Source: Colwellia sp. 39_35_sub15_T18
Lineage (GTDB): Bacteria > Pseudomonadota > Gammaproteobacteria > Enterobacterales > Alteromonadaceae
DNA length: 64,000 bases
Direction: 5' to 3'
Assembly (NCBI GenBank): GCA_002162675.1
Contig: MAAE01000046.1
Span: forward strand, 1-64,000
The position numbers were made by a program, and so were the translations under genes. Of this stretch, positions 46,227 through 55,800 are shown one piece after another. The number at the start of each line of letters is the position of its first letter. The stretch's first letter is position 1. A model generated the notes under the pieces. It searched no databases and was not told the origin of the DNA. It saw only the letters and a program-made list of their open reading frames with translations.

Positions 46227-46814
46227 TTATGCTGCTATCTTCTTTTTCAGCCATGCTTTAGCGAAACGTAAATCGTTTTCAATAGTTCTTACTGATACAT
46301 CAAGTAATCTCGCTATTTCTTTATTACTACGTTGAGCGAAATAACGTAGTTCTAACGTTTCAGCTTGGCGAGGGAATTGTTTTGATAATTCTTCTATCTC
46401 GCTGCTCATAGTGATAATAGCGGTATTTTCATGATTACTTTCATCTACTGTATTTAAAGCACTTGGCGAACTGAGTTGTGTTTTTTCGGGGTTTCGCGAT
46501 TTAGTTTTTACTTGTTTGCGGTAATGATCAATGAATACATTTCTCACCGCTGAATTTAAATAACTATAAAATTGACGTTGAGTTTCAATCGATATCAATG
46601 ACTCAGCTTTTGAAAGTTTTATAAAAGCATCATGGGCTATATCCGTAGCCGACATACTAATGATAGCGGTATTGGCATCTTCAGGTAACTTTTCATGATT
46701 TACTTTGGCATATTCTTTTATTTTTAAATAGGCGAAGTTCATTAATAACTGCGTAGCTTTAGCCTCACCTTTTTGCCAGCCATTAATTAACTCAATAACG
46801 TCTTTTTCTTCCAT
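46227..46814 (-). CDS. ECF sigma factor, kinase-associated type
   Basis: A 195-residue ECF sigma factor. Region 2 includes DIAHDAFIKLSK and SYLNSAVRNVFIDHYRKQ, and region 4 is LELRYFAQRSNKEIARLLDVSVRTIENDLRFAKAWL. It matches the Sig-70_X6/ECF43-like group that sits beside Ser/Thr kinases and is switched on by phosphorylation (EcfP/PknT, EcfK/PknS). There is no anti-sigma gene nearby, and a kinase at 50697 and phosphatase at 46815 support that model. The start abuts the phosphatase stop, so translation is coupled. Confidence 0.88.
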   Translation of the reverse strand: MEEKDVIELINGWQKGEAKATQLLMNFAYLKIKEYAKVNHEKLPEDANTAIISMSATDIAHDAFIKLSKAESLISIETQRQFYSYLNSAVRNVFIDHYRKQVKTKSRNPEKTQLSSPSALNTVDESNHENTAIITMSSEIEELSKQFPRQAETLELRYFAQRSNKEIARLLDVSVRTIENDLRFAKAWLKKKIAA

Positions 46815-47513
46815 TTAATATTTACCTTTAGTTAATTCAAAAACTTCAGAGTCTTTTAAAATAGTTAATGAACCTGTTTTTTGTAGGGTATCTATCCATA
46901 GTTGATTATTAATAATAACTGGGCTTTCAAGTGAATTATGACCGTGAACCACCGCATCAATATTGTAAATAACTGTTCCTGACGGCTCTATTAAGTTTCT
47001 TCTTTGCCAAATAAGGGGAATAATACTTTTCTCGTTTACCTTTAAACTTTCTAGTTCGTGCCAATCAGCAGGGGCTTCAGCATGAGTAATGCCTATTATG
47101 CCAAACTCTGTTTTTACTGACATGGAAAGAGGCATCTTTATTCTCACTAAGTGTGCCCATGCAAGTAGCTTACTAGGGGTATCAAACCACCTTTTTATCC
47201 ATTGACCGCCATTTTTCTGCAATATTTCCCAGCAGTCATGATTGTCAAAACCTTGTAAAAAGAGATATTCATGGTTACCTAGTACCGAGTGAAACCATGG
47301 TTCTATCAGCAATTCAAGACATTTTTCAGATTGCTCGCCTCGATCTATGATGTCACCTACGGCAAATAATCGGTCAACATTAAAATTAAACTGGACTCTT
47401 TTTAATTGCTCAATTAATAAAGCGTAATTACCGTGAATATCGCCAACAAAATAATCTTGACCCAAGTTGTTTATATCAAAACTTTTAGTTATACCTATGT
47501 TTAGTAAGTACAA
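46815..47513 (-). CDS. Ser/Thr protein phosphatase (metallophosphoesterase)
   Basis: A ~232-residue lambda-phosphatase/PrpA-type enzyme. Metal-binding motifs are D25-x-H27 (GDIHGN), GD54xxDRG and GNHE (80–82). It would remove phosphate from Ser/Thr, plausibly from the ECF sigma encoded without a gap downstream, or from the kinase. The frame opens at TTG 47513; a start inside the first 20 residues is possible because no strong ribosome-binding site is seen. Confidence 0.85.
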   Translation of the reverse strand: MYLLNIGITKSFDINNLGQDYFVGDIHGNYALLIEQLKRVQFNFNVDRLFAVGDIIDRGEQSEKCLELLIEPWFHSVLGNHEYLFLQGFDNHDCWEILQKNGGQWIKRWFDTPSKLLAWAHLVRIKMPLSMSVKTEFGIIGITHAEAPADWHELESLKVNEKSIIPLIWQRRNLIEPSGTVIYNIDAVVHGHNSLESPVIINNQLWIDTLQKTGSLTILKDSEVFELTKGKY

Positions 47514-47622
47514 AATCCATATCCTTAAGCCATTATTCCCTTATATAGAGTAAGTAGGATAAGGTGATTTTATAAGGCACGGATTAAATACTAAAAACCA
47601 CATACGATTTAATACAGTAATA

Positions 47623-50460
47623 TTAGAAGGTGAGTTCATAACCAAATGAAAACTGCCTACCAATAACAACTGAGTTAATTGGATATACGCTGGTATTAAA
47701 ATAAGGATACCATTGCTCAGAAGCATCTGATGGAGCGCGAGTATCAAATATATTAATAATACCGACACGGAATTTATGGTGCTGTTCAAGCTGAAAGCCC
47801 ATAGTCATATTGTATAAGCTAAGTGGGGAGTAACGCTTCTCTTCAATTTGTGTCCAGTCGCCAGGATCTACATTATTTGGTATAGAGCCATAATAAATAT
47901 GAGTTAACGCCACATGCCACTGTTTAGCTTGTAACTCTAGTACAGAGTTCACTTTTGACCTTAAGTCCGTATTATAATAATTATCACGGTAATCTTTATC
48001 TACAGTCTCGTCAGCGTATGTTTGCACTTTCATTTCTAAAACATGGCTATAAGCGGAGTCAAATTTTAGAAAATAATGATTACTAAGCTCGTATGATAAG
48101 GTGATTTCTAAGTCAAAACCTGTTGTTTCTCTCATGGCAGAGTTGATAAAACTTGTTCTAACAGTATTTATTTTAAATGAATCATAACCACTTTCACCGT
48201 TTCTATCTATCTGGTTTAATGTTGATATACAGGTGCTATCAGATAAGTTTCGTTGGCCAGATAAACACTGGTATTCGTTAATATTAATGTTGTATAAGCT
48301 ATCAGGTACAACAATATTGTTTAAATGAATATTATACAAATCGAAAGTTAAGGCTGCGTTGTTATGTGGTGACCAGACAAAACCTAGTGTCGTTGTACGA
48401 CCTGTTTCAGCTTTTAGTTTTTTGTTGCCAGAAGATTCATTAAAAGCACTATAAAATCCAGTAAAGTCAAAGTATTCATCACAAGTTTTTGATAAAGAAT
48501 CTAAACTATCTCCCCCAAGTAAAATATCGTCATAATTGCCTTGATGAAAAGCATTACAAGAGTCAATTAATGCATAATCACCTACAAAGCCATAAGAGCC
48601 AGATACCTCTTTAAATACGTTATGTAAATCAGGCGCACGAAAAGTAGTGCCATGTGTTGTTCGTATTAAAAGCTGTTCAATGGGGTGCCACTCAATACCT
48701 ACTTTATACGTTGGTGCAACTCTGGCTAAGGTGTCATCTATGTAACGATCATAACGAGCTGCAAAGTCTATGGTTAAATTATCTAAGATAGAGGCTTTTA
48801 TTTCCCCCCCTATTGCATATCGGTTTCGTTTACCACTTCCTTCTGTACCTACTTTTCCTACCCATCCTTGACCTATTTGCTTAAGTGTTCTTGGATGCTC
48901 GTTTAAGTCATATTGTGAAGACTCAAACTCGACAAAAGTTGCAAACTCGATTGGCTTTATTAATATATCTTCTATTTCACCCGTAATGCTTAAGCCAATA
49001 GTCGTTACACTTGAATCAGATCGTGATTGATCTAAACCAAAAATTTGATGGAAACCTTCTTCATCTAATGGCTGCCACCAGTTATCAAAATCAACATTAA
49101 TTGTGCCAGTATTATCGTTATAATTTACATAATAATCAGAGGCTATTTCTTTTTTTAACTGGTAACTTGTTTGTTTGTTTTTTACCAAGCTATGACTTAA
49201 ATAGGCATCATAATTATAGTTTTCAAAAATAAGTCCTTTTACAGCAACAGAAATATTTAACATACTTTCATCAAATTGCTCTTCTTGCCCTATACCATTG
49301 AGTAACTCTTCACGCTGAAAATCACGCATTATCATATAAGAGTTGCCATCCTCGGTGGTGAATTGACCATCACCTGACCAAGCATTACTTGTTTTTATTT
49401 CATCTTTTAAGTAATCAGAACTCCAACCCTGAGAGTTTAGGCTAGTGGCTTGACTCTGCCAATAAAGTGTATCGAAGGTTAGCGTATGTTCATGAGAAAG
49501 TTCATACTCCCCTGAAAAATATACTGATAAATTTTCTCTCTCATTTATGAATGAGTTGTCACCAGTGTTATCACGACCACAGTAATTGCCCATAAAAGAA
49601 ATGCTTGTGTAGGTAAGTTGATCATACTGCTGACAAGTATTTTGCCCAGGATCTAAAAGTGTCCAATCATCTTGCAATGTAAAAGCAGCTAAAGCGCGAG
49701 GTAACTGTGTTCTGAACTCTGATTGACTCTCAATATCTGCTGGCGTATCAAATCGGTCGTCAAGCCAATCTCGTTGTTTACCTGTGAGCATATCTTGAGC
49801 TTCGAATTCTACTGCTAATGTCCAATTGCTATTATTTGTACTGCTTCCTGTAACGAGGGATAAGCGCTTATTGTGTGCATCACCTTTATCTGACGTTGAG
49901 CCATGAAGGTTTAGTGTAGTCGAGTTAACATTCTTTTTAGTAATAATATTGACCACACCACCGACAGCGTCAGAGCCATAGATAGATGAGCTTGCACTTG
50001 TGATAATTTCTATCTGTTCAACAACAGTTAGGGGAATACTGGCGACATTAAAAACATTGTAATCACCATTATAAACGCGAGGGTAGTTTGCAACTCGTTT
50101 GCCATTGATTAAAAAAAGCGTTCTGTTTTGCCCAAAGCCTCTGAGGTTAATTGTTTCAATATTTCGTGCGGAGTCACCACTTTGATTGGAGCCAAATGCT
50201 GCGGTATTTGCCTGCAATGCTTCATAAACAGTATTAAAGCCTTTCGCTTTTAAATCTTCAGCGGTGATAATTTGAATTGGACTGGCACTTTCGTATTCAG
50301 AACGTTTAATTCTTGAGCCAGTAACTAATATTTTTTCGATTGGCTTATCACTATTTAGTAGCGACTTTTGTGAAAACGCATTGGCTGAATTGCTGAAAAA
50401 ACTAGTGCCTGTAATAGCAATACACAACAGCGAGAAATGAAAAGTACAAGGTTTTTTCAT
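47623..50460 (-). CDS. TonB-dependent receptor of the element
   Basis: A 945-residue outer-membrane receptor. The signal and N-terminal region lead to the SRIKRSEYESASPIQ plug start, LRGFGQNRTLFLINGKRV and SSIYGSDAVGGVVNIITKK. The barrel ends in Phe (FGYELTF). This GSRIKR type is often linked to peptide or small-polymer uptake in marine gammaproteobacteria. It lies between the phosphatase and kinase genes, so it may be a target of the ECF switch and may import products of the neighbouring proteases; this is inference. Confidence 0.9.
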   Translation of the reverse strand: MKKPCTFHFSLLCIAITGTSFFSNSANAFSQKSLLNSDKPIEKILVTGSRIKRSEYESASPIQIITAEDLKAKGFNTVYEALQANTAAFGSNQSGDSARNIETINLRGFGQNRTLFLINGKRVANYPRVYNGDYNVFNVASIPLTVVEQIEIITSASSSIYGSDAVGGVVNIITKKNVNSTTLNLHGSTSDKGDAHNKRLSLVTGSSTNNSNWTLAVEFEAQDMLTGKQRDWLDDRFDTPADIESQSEFRTQLPRALAAFTLQDDWTLLDPGQNTCQQYDQLTYTSISFMGNYCGRDNTGDNSFINERENLSVYFSGEYELSHEHTLTFDTLYWQSQATSLNSQGWSSDYLKDEIKTSNAWSGDGQFTTEDGNSYMIMRDFQREELLNGIGQEEQFDESMLNISVAVKGLIFENYNYDAYLSHSLVKNKQTSYQLKKEIASDYYVNYNDNTGTINVDFDNWWQPLDEEGFHQIFGLDQSRSDSSVTTIGLSITGEIEDILIKPIEFATFVEFESSQYDLNEHPRTLKQIGQGWVGKVGTEGSGKRNRYAIGGEIKASILDNLTIDFAARYDRYIDDTLARVAPTYKVGIEWHPIEQLLIRTTHGTTFRAPDLHNVFKEVSGSYGFVGDYALIDSCNAFHQGNYDDILLGGDSLDSLSKTCDEYFDFTGFYSAFNESSGNKKLKAETGRTTTLGFVWSPHNNAALTFDLYNIHLNNIVVPDSLYNININEYQCLSGQRNLSDSTCISTLNQIDRNGESGYDSFKINTVRTSFINSAMRETTGFDLEITLSYELSNHYFLKFDSAYSHVLEMKVQTYADETVDKDYRDNYYNTDLRSKVNSVLELQAKQWHVALTHIYYGSIPNNVDPGDWTQIEEKRYSPLSLYNMTMGFQLEQHHKFRVGIINIFDTRAPSDASEQWYPYFNTSVYPINSVVIGRQFSFGYELTF

Positions 50461-50696
50461 CGTAATACCTATAATTAAAACAACAAATATAACCAGAAAA
50501 TAATCTTTAAATAGTTACATTTTTTAACATGTTGCGCATACTAGCATGCAAATAAATCAGTGTTCTAGAATTTCAGAGGAATAAGCTTATTTTATATCAA
50601 AGGACTTATATGTTGTTCAAAAAACACACTGACGACAGGGGGGGGATAGTGATTAACATTTTTTTGTTTTTTAGTTGGAATATAAACAGGTCATAG

Positions 50697-53159
50697 TTAA
50701 GGTGCTGATTGCAAGAGTTCTTGCCAATAGCTAATGATATATTCAGCTAGCTCTTTATTTTTGATTAATATAGAAGGCAGCATAGAAACTCCATCTTTAA
50801 CTATAATAATGTTGCTATCACTTGCTACTTTAATTAATTGAATTTGGGGGTGAGAATCATCAAGTGGCTTCAAGGTTAATTGCTCTCTATTTATGCTCCA
50901 ATTGATACCATTGATTTTATTTTCTTTAACCAAGTTAGCCGTCAAATCTTTAAATTTAATTTCAATTATTGAAGGGATAATAGTCTTGTTTGGGCTTAAT
51001 GAACTGTCATAAACATGGTACCAGTCATTTCCTATAAGCTCATCAGGAAGCCATTGCTGATGAGAGTTATCACTTATAAAGTCTTTATGTGCAAGTACGG
51101 TAAGATCTCCACCGCTTAAGGGGACAGATAAAGCTAGTTTTGATGTGGCATAAATAAACTTATCTGATCCTGCTCCCTCGCCAAAGTCCATAGTTAATGT
51201 ATTGTTGTTGATTTTATATACACCACTATATTCTTTAAATTTAATAGTACCGTCATAGAACACAGATTGGTTAATTTTTTCATAATTAAAATATTGTTCA
51301 TGTGTGCTAGCCCAAAAAATGGGGGCAGACTCTAAAAAAGTACTAATGTGTTGTTGCTGTGGCAAATATTTTGAAAGTTTCTTGGTAAAAAAAAGTTTAC
51401 TAATAAATTGATAAATTGAGTTTTTTAAATTACTCAATTGATTAACAGCAGAATCAAACAGAGAGTTCTTGTCAGAAAGTTGCTGAGGCTCAGGATAGTA
51501 TGATGTGCTTGGGTTTGTTGCTAACTTTTGAAAAATACCTGCTTTGTTTAGAGAAAATAGTAAATCTACTTTTTGTTGATTCGATAATTTATGCCAATAG
51601 TGCTCTTTAATGGCTCGCATTAATTTTGAATGATCTTTAAATGCCTTGGAATTGTTTTTTTCTTCCCAGTAATATACCGAACCAATAAAAAAGTGATGGA
51701 ACATTGCTTGGGATACGGTCGTTGGTAAATTTGAATCGGGGAAGAATTTGAGTTTGTTATTTAATGAGCCAAGCATGCTTTCAATTAATTCTGAATCTTG
51801 CATTTTAATAAGCAACTTTATTAGTTTGCTGCCAGCATCAAAGGCAATATCTGTGTCGTTTAATTTGTCAAATGTTGATATGGTTTTTTTATAAAGTTTT
51901 AATGCTTTTTCATCCTCATTTCGACTTTCATAATTATTTGCTAATGTCATTTCTACGTCTGATCTGGCGTCATAATCTAAATCTAAAACTAGTGAGAACT
52001 TTTCTAACATTAGATCAGTTTGATACTTTTCATTTTTTAGCTCATGATATTGAATAACCAAATTAGTGACTAAAGTACTAAAAATGACTATAAAAATGAG
52101 GCCAGCGGAAACTGATATTGGGTGTCGATTAAAAACAAATTTATTAACCCTATAAAGCTTGCTAGCTTGATATGCAGTGACAACATAACCTGAAAGAAAT
52201 TGGGTAATATCATTTTTTAGCTCAAGCACTGAACTATAGCGCTCGGTAGGGATCCTTGATGTAGCTTTTTTTACAAAGGCTTCAAGCTCACATTGGAAAC
52301 CTGATTTCTTTTCATTCTGCTGGATGAATAACACTGAAAAGACCTTACCCAAAGCATATATATCGCTATACATGTTCGGTCTCTCACCAGCGAGTAACTC
52401 AGGGCTGGCATAGCTTGCAGTCATGGCATTTAAATAAGAAGTATAAGCCGAGGCGGTATCAGACTTTCGGCTATTAAACATTCGGGCAATGCCAAAATCC
52501 AATATTTTTACTTGGTTATCTTGAGTGATCAGAATATTGGCAGGTTTTAAATCGGCATGAATAACTTGCATTTGATGTGCGTGATTGACTGCGTCACATA
52601 AGTCACAAAATATTTTCAGTTTTTCATTTATCGTTAATGTTGGCTCCGTGAATTTTTGAGTAATTGTGTAGCCATCGATATACTCCATAACAATAAAGTG
52701 ATGGCCTTCATCACTTATACCTGCATCAAAAACTTTACCTATATTAGGATGCGTGAGCTTAGCCATAAAGCCAGCTTCACGAATTAATGCATGCTCACCA
52801 ATAACTTGTTCAAGTTCACTGTGAATTATTTTAATAGCAACAGTTTGCTCAAACTGTCCATCACAACGCTGTGCTTTATAAACACTGCCCATACCGCCTT
52901 TATCAATATGCTCGGTAAGTTTGAATGAACTAATGATTGAGCCAGTTAGGTCTTGAGATGAATTGATGATACCAGCGCTTTCATTCTCTATAAGCGAAGA
53001 CCAGTAATGGGTATCCATTTCTTTACTTGCTTCATCATCGTTGAGCATATCTAACAGCTCATTGAATATATCTGGGTGGTTTTGTTGTACTTCATCAAGG
53101 TATTTCTTTTGTTTGTCTTTAGAAAGCGATATGGCTTCGACAAAGATTTCATACAACAT
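50697..53159 (-). CDS. Transmembrane Ser/Thr kinase with periplasmic sensor region
   Basis: An 820-residue kinase. After a ~75-residue N-terminal segment comes an Hanks-type kinase domain with the glycine loop DKGGMGSVYKA, K110, the catalytic D203 in HADLKPANIL, and D221 of DFG. HRD is HAD, common in this clade. One transmembrane helix (~345–370) follows, then a ~440-residue outside region with repeat-like helices and a beta part. It is PknT/PknS-like, expected to phosphorylate the ECF sigma at 46227. It is on the same strand, upstream of the TonB receptor. Confidence 0.87.
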   Translation of the reverse strand: MLYEIFVEAISLSKDKQKKYLDEVQQNHPDIFNELLDMLNDDEASKEMDTHYWSSLIENESAGIINSSQDLTGSIISSFKLTEHIDKGGMGSVYKAQRCDGQFEQTVAIKIIHSELEQVIGEHALIREAGFMAKLTHPNIGKVFDAGISDEGHHFIVMEYIDGYTITQKFTEPTLTINEKLKIFCDLCDAVNHAHQMQVIHADLKPANILITQDNQVKILDFGIARMFNSRKSDTASAYTSYLNAMTASYASPELLAGERPNMYSDIYALGKVFSVLFIQQNEKKSGFQCELEAFVKKATSRIPTERYSSVLELKNDITQFLSGYVVTAYQASKLYRVNKFVFNRHPISVSAGLIFIVIFSTLVTNLVIQYHELKNEKYQTDLMLEKFSLVLDLDYDARSDVEMTLANNYESRNEDEKALKLYKKTISTFDKLNDTDIAFDAGSKLIKLLIKMQDSELIESMLGSLNNKLKFFPDSNLPTTVSQAMFHHFFIGSVYYWEEKNNSKAFKDHSKLMRAIKEHYWHKLSNQQKVDLLFSLNKAGIFQKLATNPSTSYYPEPQQLSDKNSLFDSAVNQLSNLKNSIYQFISKLFFTKKLSKYLPQQQHISTFLESAPIFWASTHEQYFNYEKINQSVFYDGTIKFKEYSGVYKINNNTLTMDFGEGAGSDKFIYATSKLALSVPLSGGDLTVLAHKDFISDNSHQQWLPDELIGNDWYHVYDSSLSPNKTIIPSIIEIKFKDLTANLVKENKINGINWSINREQLTLKPLDDSHPQIQLIKVASDSNIIIVKDGVSMLPSILIKNKELAEYIISYWQELLQSAP

Positions 53160-53361
53160 GCTAACTTTTAGCCTTATAAATCATTAACAATGAAAGGGGT
53201 AAAGTAGCACTAATGAATTGAAAATTTAATAAATATTTATTTTTATTGTGGTTATTCATTATTTTTTCGTGACTAGCTAGTTTTTTAGAAGAAGGGAATT
53301 ATGTGTATTGAAAATATTAATAAACAATAAAAATGTGGTTACATTTAATTAGGAAAAATAA

Positions 53362-54183
53362 ATGAATAAATTATTATTGGTATTGATGTTAGTCCTTTCT
53401 TCTTTCAAAACTTATTCGACTGATATTGACCCTCAAATGCAACAAGCAATGAAATCCTTTCAGTCTACAATTAGGTACAAGATAAAAGGGATTTCTAGAA
53501 CACCAACCCCAGGTTTTTTCATTGCCTTAACCAATAAAGGCATTATGCCATTTAACTATGATGGCAAGTTACTGCTCACTAAAGACAAGGCTTTTCATGC
53601 GGATGTAAAAGGTGTAATTACAGGTAATGATTTAAAAGAAATCCGCAGGGAAGCATTATCAGAAATAGACCCTGAAAGCATCATAGTACTAAAACATGGC
53701 ACAGGGGCTGAAAAAATAATACAGTACAGCGCTATTGACTGTCCATACTGTATGCATCAAGAAAATATCTTATCCGAAATGAAGCTTAATGCTACATTAT
53801 ATTTAGTCCCTACTGTACTTGATAAAGCTAACTGGCCAACCTTAACAAAAATCATGTGTAGTGATGACCGAGCGACAGCTTGGTCTAACTATATGTTAAA
53901 AAAAGAAACCCCAACGAATAATGGCAAGTGCTATTGGTCTGATAATTATTCCTCTGTAGGCATTGATGCCTATAGAAGCATTGTCCTTCAAACATTTGCT
54001 ACACCACAAATGATTTATGGGGATGGCGTTGTTACATCATTTACCCAAGAGAAACCTCTGGGAAGAAAACCCGCCACAGTTAATGAGAGCGTTAATATAT
54101 TTACCCCATCAACAATTAAAACGTCTTACTTTTCTAGTGATGTATACAAGCCCAAGAAGAAAAAAATGTTTGGTTTATTCTGA
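53362..54183 (+). CDS. DsbC-like periplasmic disulfide isomerase
   Basis: A 273-residue exported protein with signal MNKLLLVLMLVLSSF. The thioredoxin-like domain has C127-P-Y-C130 (SAIDCPYCMHQ) and a later cis-Pro region (TPQMIYGDG). The N-terminal part may dimerise as in DsbC/DsbG. Such proteins fold cysteine-rich exported proteins; the subtilase of this element and its own TonB receptor have extra cysteines. It is followed by another exported-protein gene (gap 87 bases). Confidence 0.82.
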   Translation: MNKLLLVLMLVLSSFKTYSTDIDPQMQQAMKSFQSTIRYKIKGISRTPTPGFFIALTNKGIMPFNYDGKLLLTKDKAFHADVKGVITGNDLKEIRREALSEIDPESIIVLKHGTGAEKIIQYSAIDCPYCMHQENILSEMKLNATLYLVPTVLDKANWPTLTKIMCSDDRATAWSNYMLKKETPTNNGKCYWSDNYSSVGIDAYRSIVLQTFATPQMIYGDGVVTSFTQEKPLGRKPATVNESVNIFTPSTIKTSYFSSDVYKPKKKKMFGLF

Positions 54184-54270
54184 TTTTTCGAATATCTGTT
54201 AAATAACGTTTTATCTTGATGATATAGAAATTTACATATTTAAAAATATAGATATTTTATAAGGAATACC

Positions 54271-55653
54271 ATGAACACAATAAGAAATTTGATAACAATT
54301 TTAATATTTACTCTTTTGGCTTTTAATGAAGCATTAGCAAATCAAATAATAAATAAAAAAGATCAATCAGTACCGATGAATATTGTTGGTTTGCCAGATG
54401 ATCTCATAGGCGTAAACGATATTTCACTTTTCCACAAAGGTGAAGATTCTCAAAAACTATTGAAGGCATTTATTGCTGAGCAATATAACAAACGAGTGCC
54501 TAAAGCCCCATTTATTGAAGTTAATAATAATGGTAGTAAGTATGCGAATTACCATGCTTTTATTCGTTATATTAAAGAGTATGATTTATTAGCAAAAGAC
54601 TATGATAATAAAAGTCGATTTAAGCAAAAGAAAGCTATTACAGCAGGAAATAACTTATTAAAAACCTACTCTGAAGATATCACTTGGCTAAAAGGTAAAC
54701 GATATCTAGTAAAAGTTAATGTTGAAGGTTTTTACCCGTTTGATTTTGATAAAATGTCTATGGGAGTGATTTTTGGGCACCCACTTGATTGTTATAATGA
54801 ACCAAAGTTGCTTTCAAAAAATTCACATGGCACATATAAGGCTCCATTAATTGCGGGAATATCAAAAGATAAAAGTAACTTTATAAAGAAAGTCACCTCC
54901 AGTGCTAACCGTGGAAAGTGCCGAATTGACTTCTCATTTAATGATGAGAATAAGGCTGAAGAGTTTGATGATGCTATGGCTAATCATCCCATCCAGCTAT
55001 ACGCAGTGATAGAAATGACTGAAAATAAGCTAGATCATGCCCATATTGCCACAATAAAAGATGTTTTTGTTACTCGTATCAACAAAGATAAAACAGAGCA
55101 ATTTATTGCTAGAAAATTTAGCGATATAAATAAAGACAACTTTATTGTAACTAAGGAGCATGCTCTTAAACTTTCTACTGAGTCGTATAATGATAATTTA
55201 GGTAAACAAATAGCAACATTAGCCTCTATTGATTTACATAAAGAGCTAGCAAAGACTAGTCATTCTATGTTCGCGATAGACAGTGAGCAAAATATGTTCT
55301 TTAGATACCAATCAGACCAAAAGAAACTACATTTTATTGAGCGCTATCAAGGTAAGGACGGCAAACAAACCCAGTCAATGGCTGAGTATTCTCTTTCAAA
55401 AGTTGGAAATACATGGGTTGCTAAACATGAAAAAAGCACTGCGGGGGCAAGTAACTTTCATGATTTCCTTTATGCAAAAGCACAATATAAAGGCGAAATA
55501 ACGTTTGTTGCGCCTATTTGTGGTGATATAAAACAAAATACAACTGCCCGCTTTATTTCTCTTTCATGTGAATACAAAGTTAATATTAAAGACGCATTTA
55601 ACGCTGAACCATGGAATCAATGGGTTAGTAATGCCGTTGCTAATGAACTTTAA
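54271..55653 (+). CDS. Exported DUF4852-like protein
   Basis: A 460-residue secreted protein: leader MNTIRNLITILIFTLLAFNEALA, then a long mixed alpha/beta protein without a motif I can assign to an enzyme. Segments such as YPFDFDKMSMGVIFGHPLDC resemble DUF4852 proteins found in mobile islands. Four cysteines could be substrates of the neighbouring DsbC-like protein. The identity is tentative. Confidence 0.6.
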   Translation: MNTIRNLITILIFTLLAFNEALANQIINKKDQSVPMNIVGLPDDLIGVNDISLFHKGEDSQKLLKAFIAEQYNKRVPKAPFIEVNNNGSKYANYHAFIRYIKEYDLLAKDYDNKSRFKQKKAITAGNNLLKTYSEDITWLKGKRYLVKVNVEGFYPFDFDKMSMGVIFGHPLDCYNEPKLLSKNSHGTYKAPLIAGISKDKSNFIKKVTSSANRGKCRIDFSFNDENKAEEFDDAMANHPIQLYAVIEMTENKLDHAHIATIKDVFVTRINKDKTEQFIARKFSDINKDNFIVTKEHALKLSTESYNDNLGKQIATLASIDLHKELAKTSHSMFAIDSEQNMFFRYQSDQKKLHFIERYQGKDGKQTQSMAEYSLSKVGNTWVAKHEKSTAGASNFHDFLYAKAQYKGEITFVAPICGDIKQNTTARFISLSCEYKVNIKDAFNAEPWNQWVSNAVANEL

Positions 55654-55678
55654 GCTTGTTTAAAGCTAATAGACTTAA

Positions 55679-55721
55679 AGGCAACCTTGAGTGTTTAATA
55701 CAGGTTAAGTTAAGGTTGCCT
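55679..55721. terminator. Hairpin between convergent genes
   Basis: AGGCAACCTT (55679–55688) pairs with AAGGTTGCCT (55712–55721). The T run is weak, but the position between convergent genes suits termination. Confidence 0.6.
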
Positions 55722-55800
55722 CTAAATAATTATCAATGATGTATCAAATTATCTTTTTATATCCGTATCACAAATAAGACTGTTTTCTACTCACATTAGA

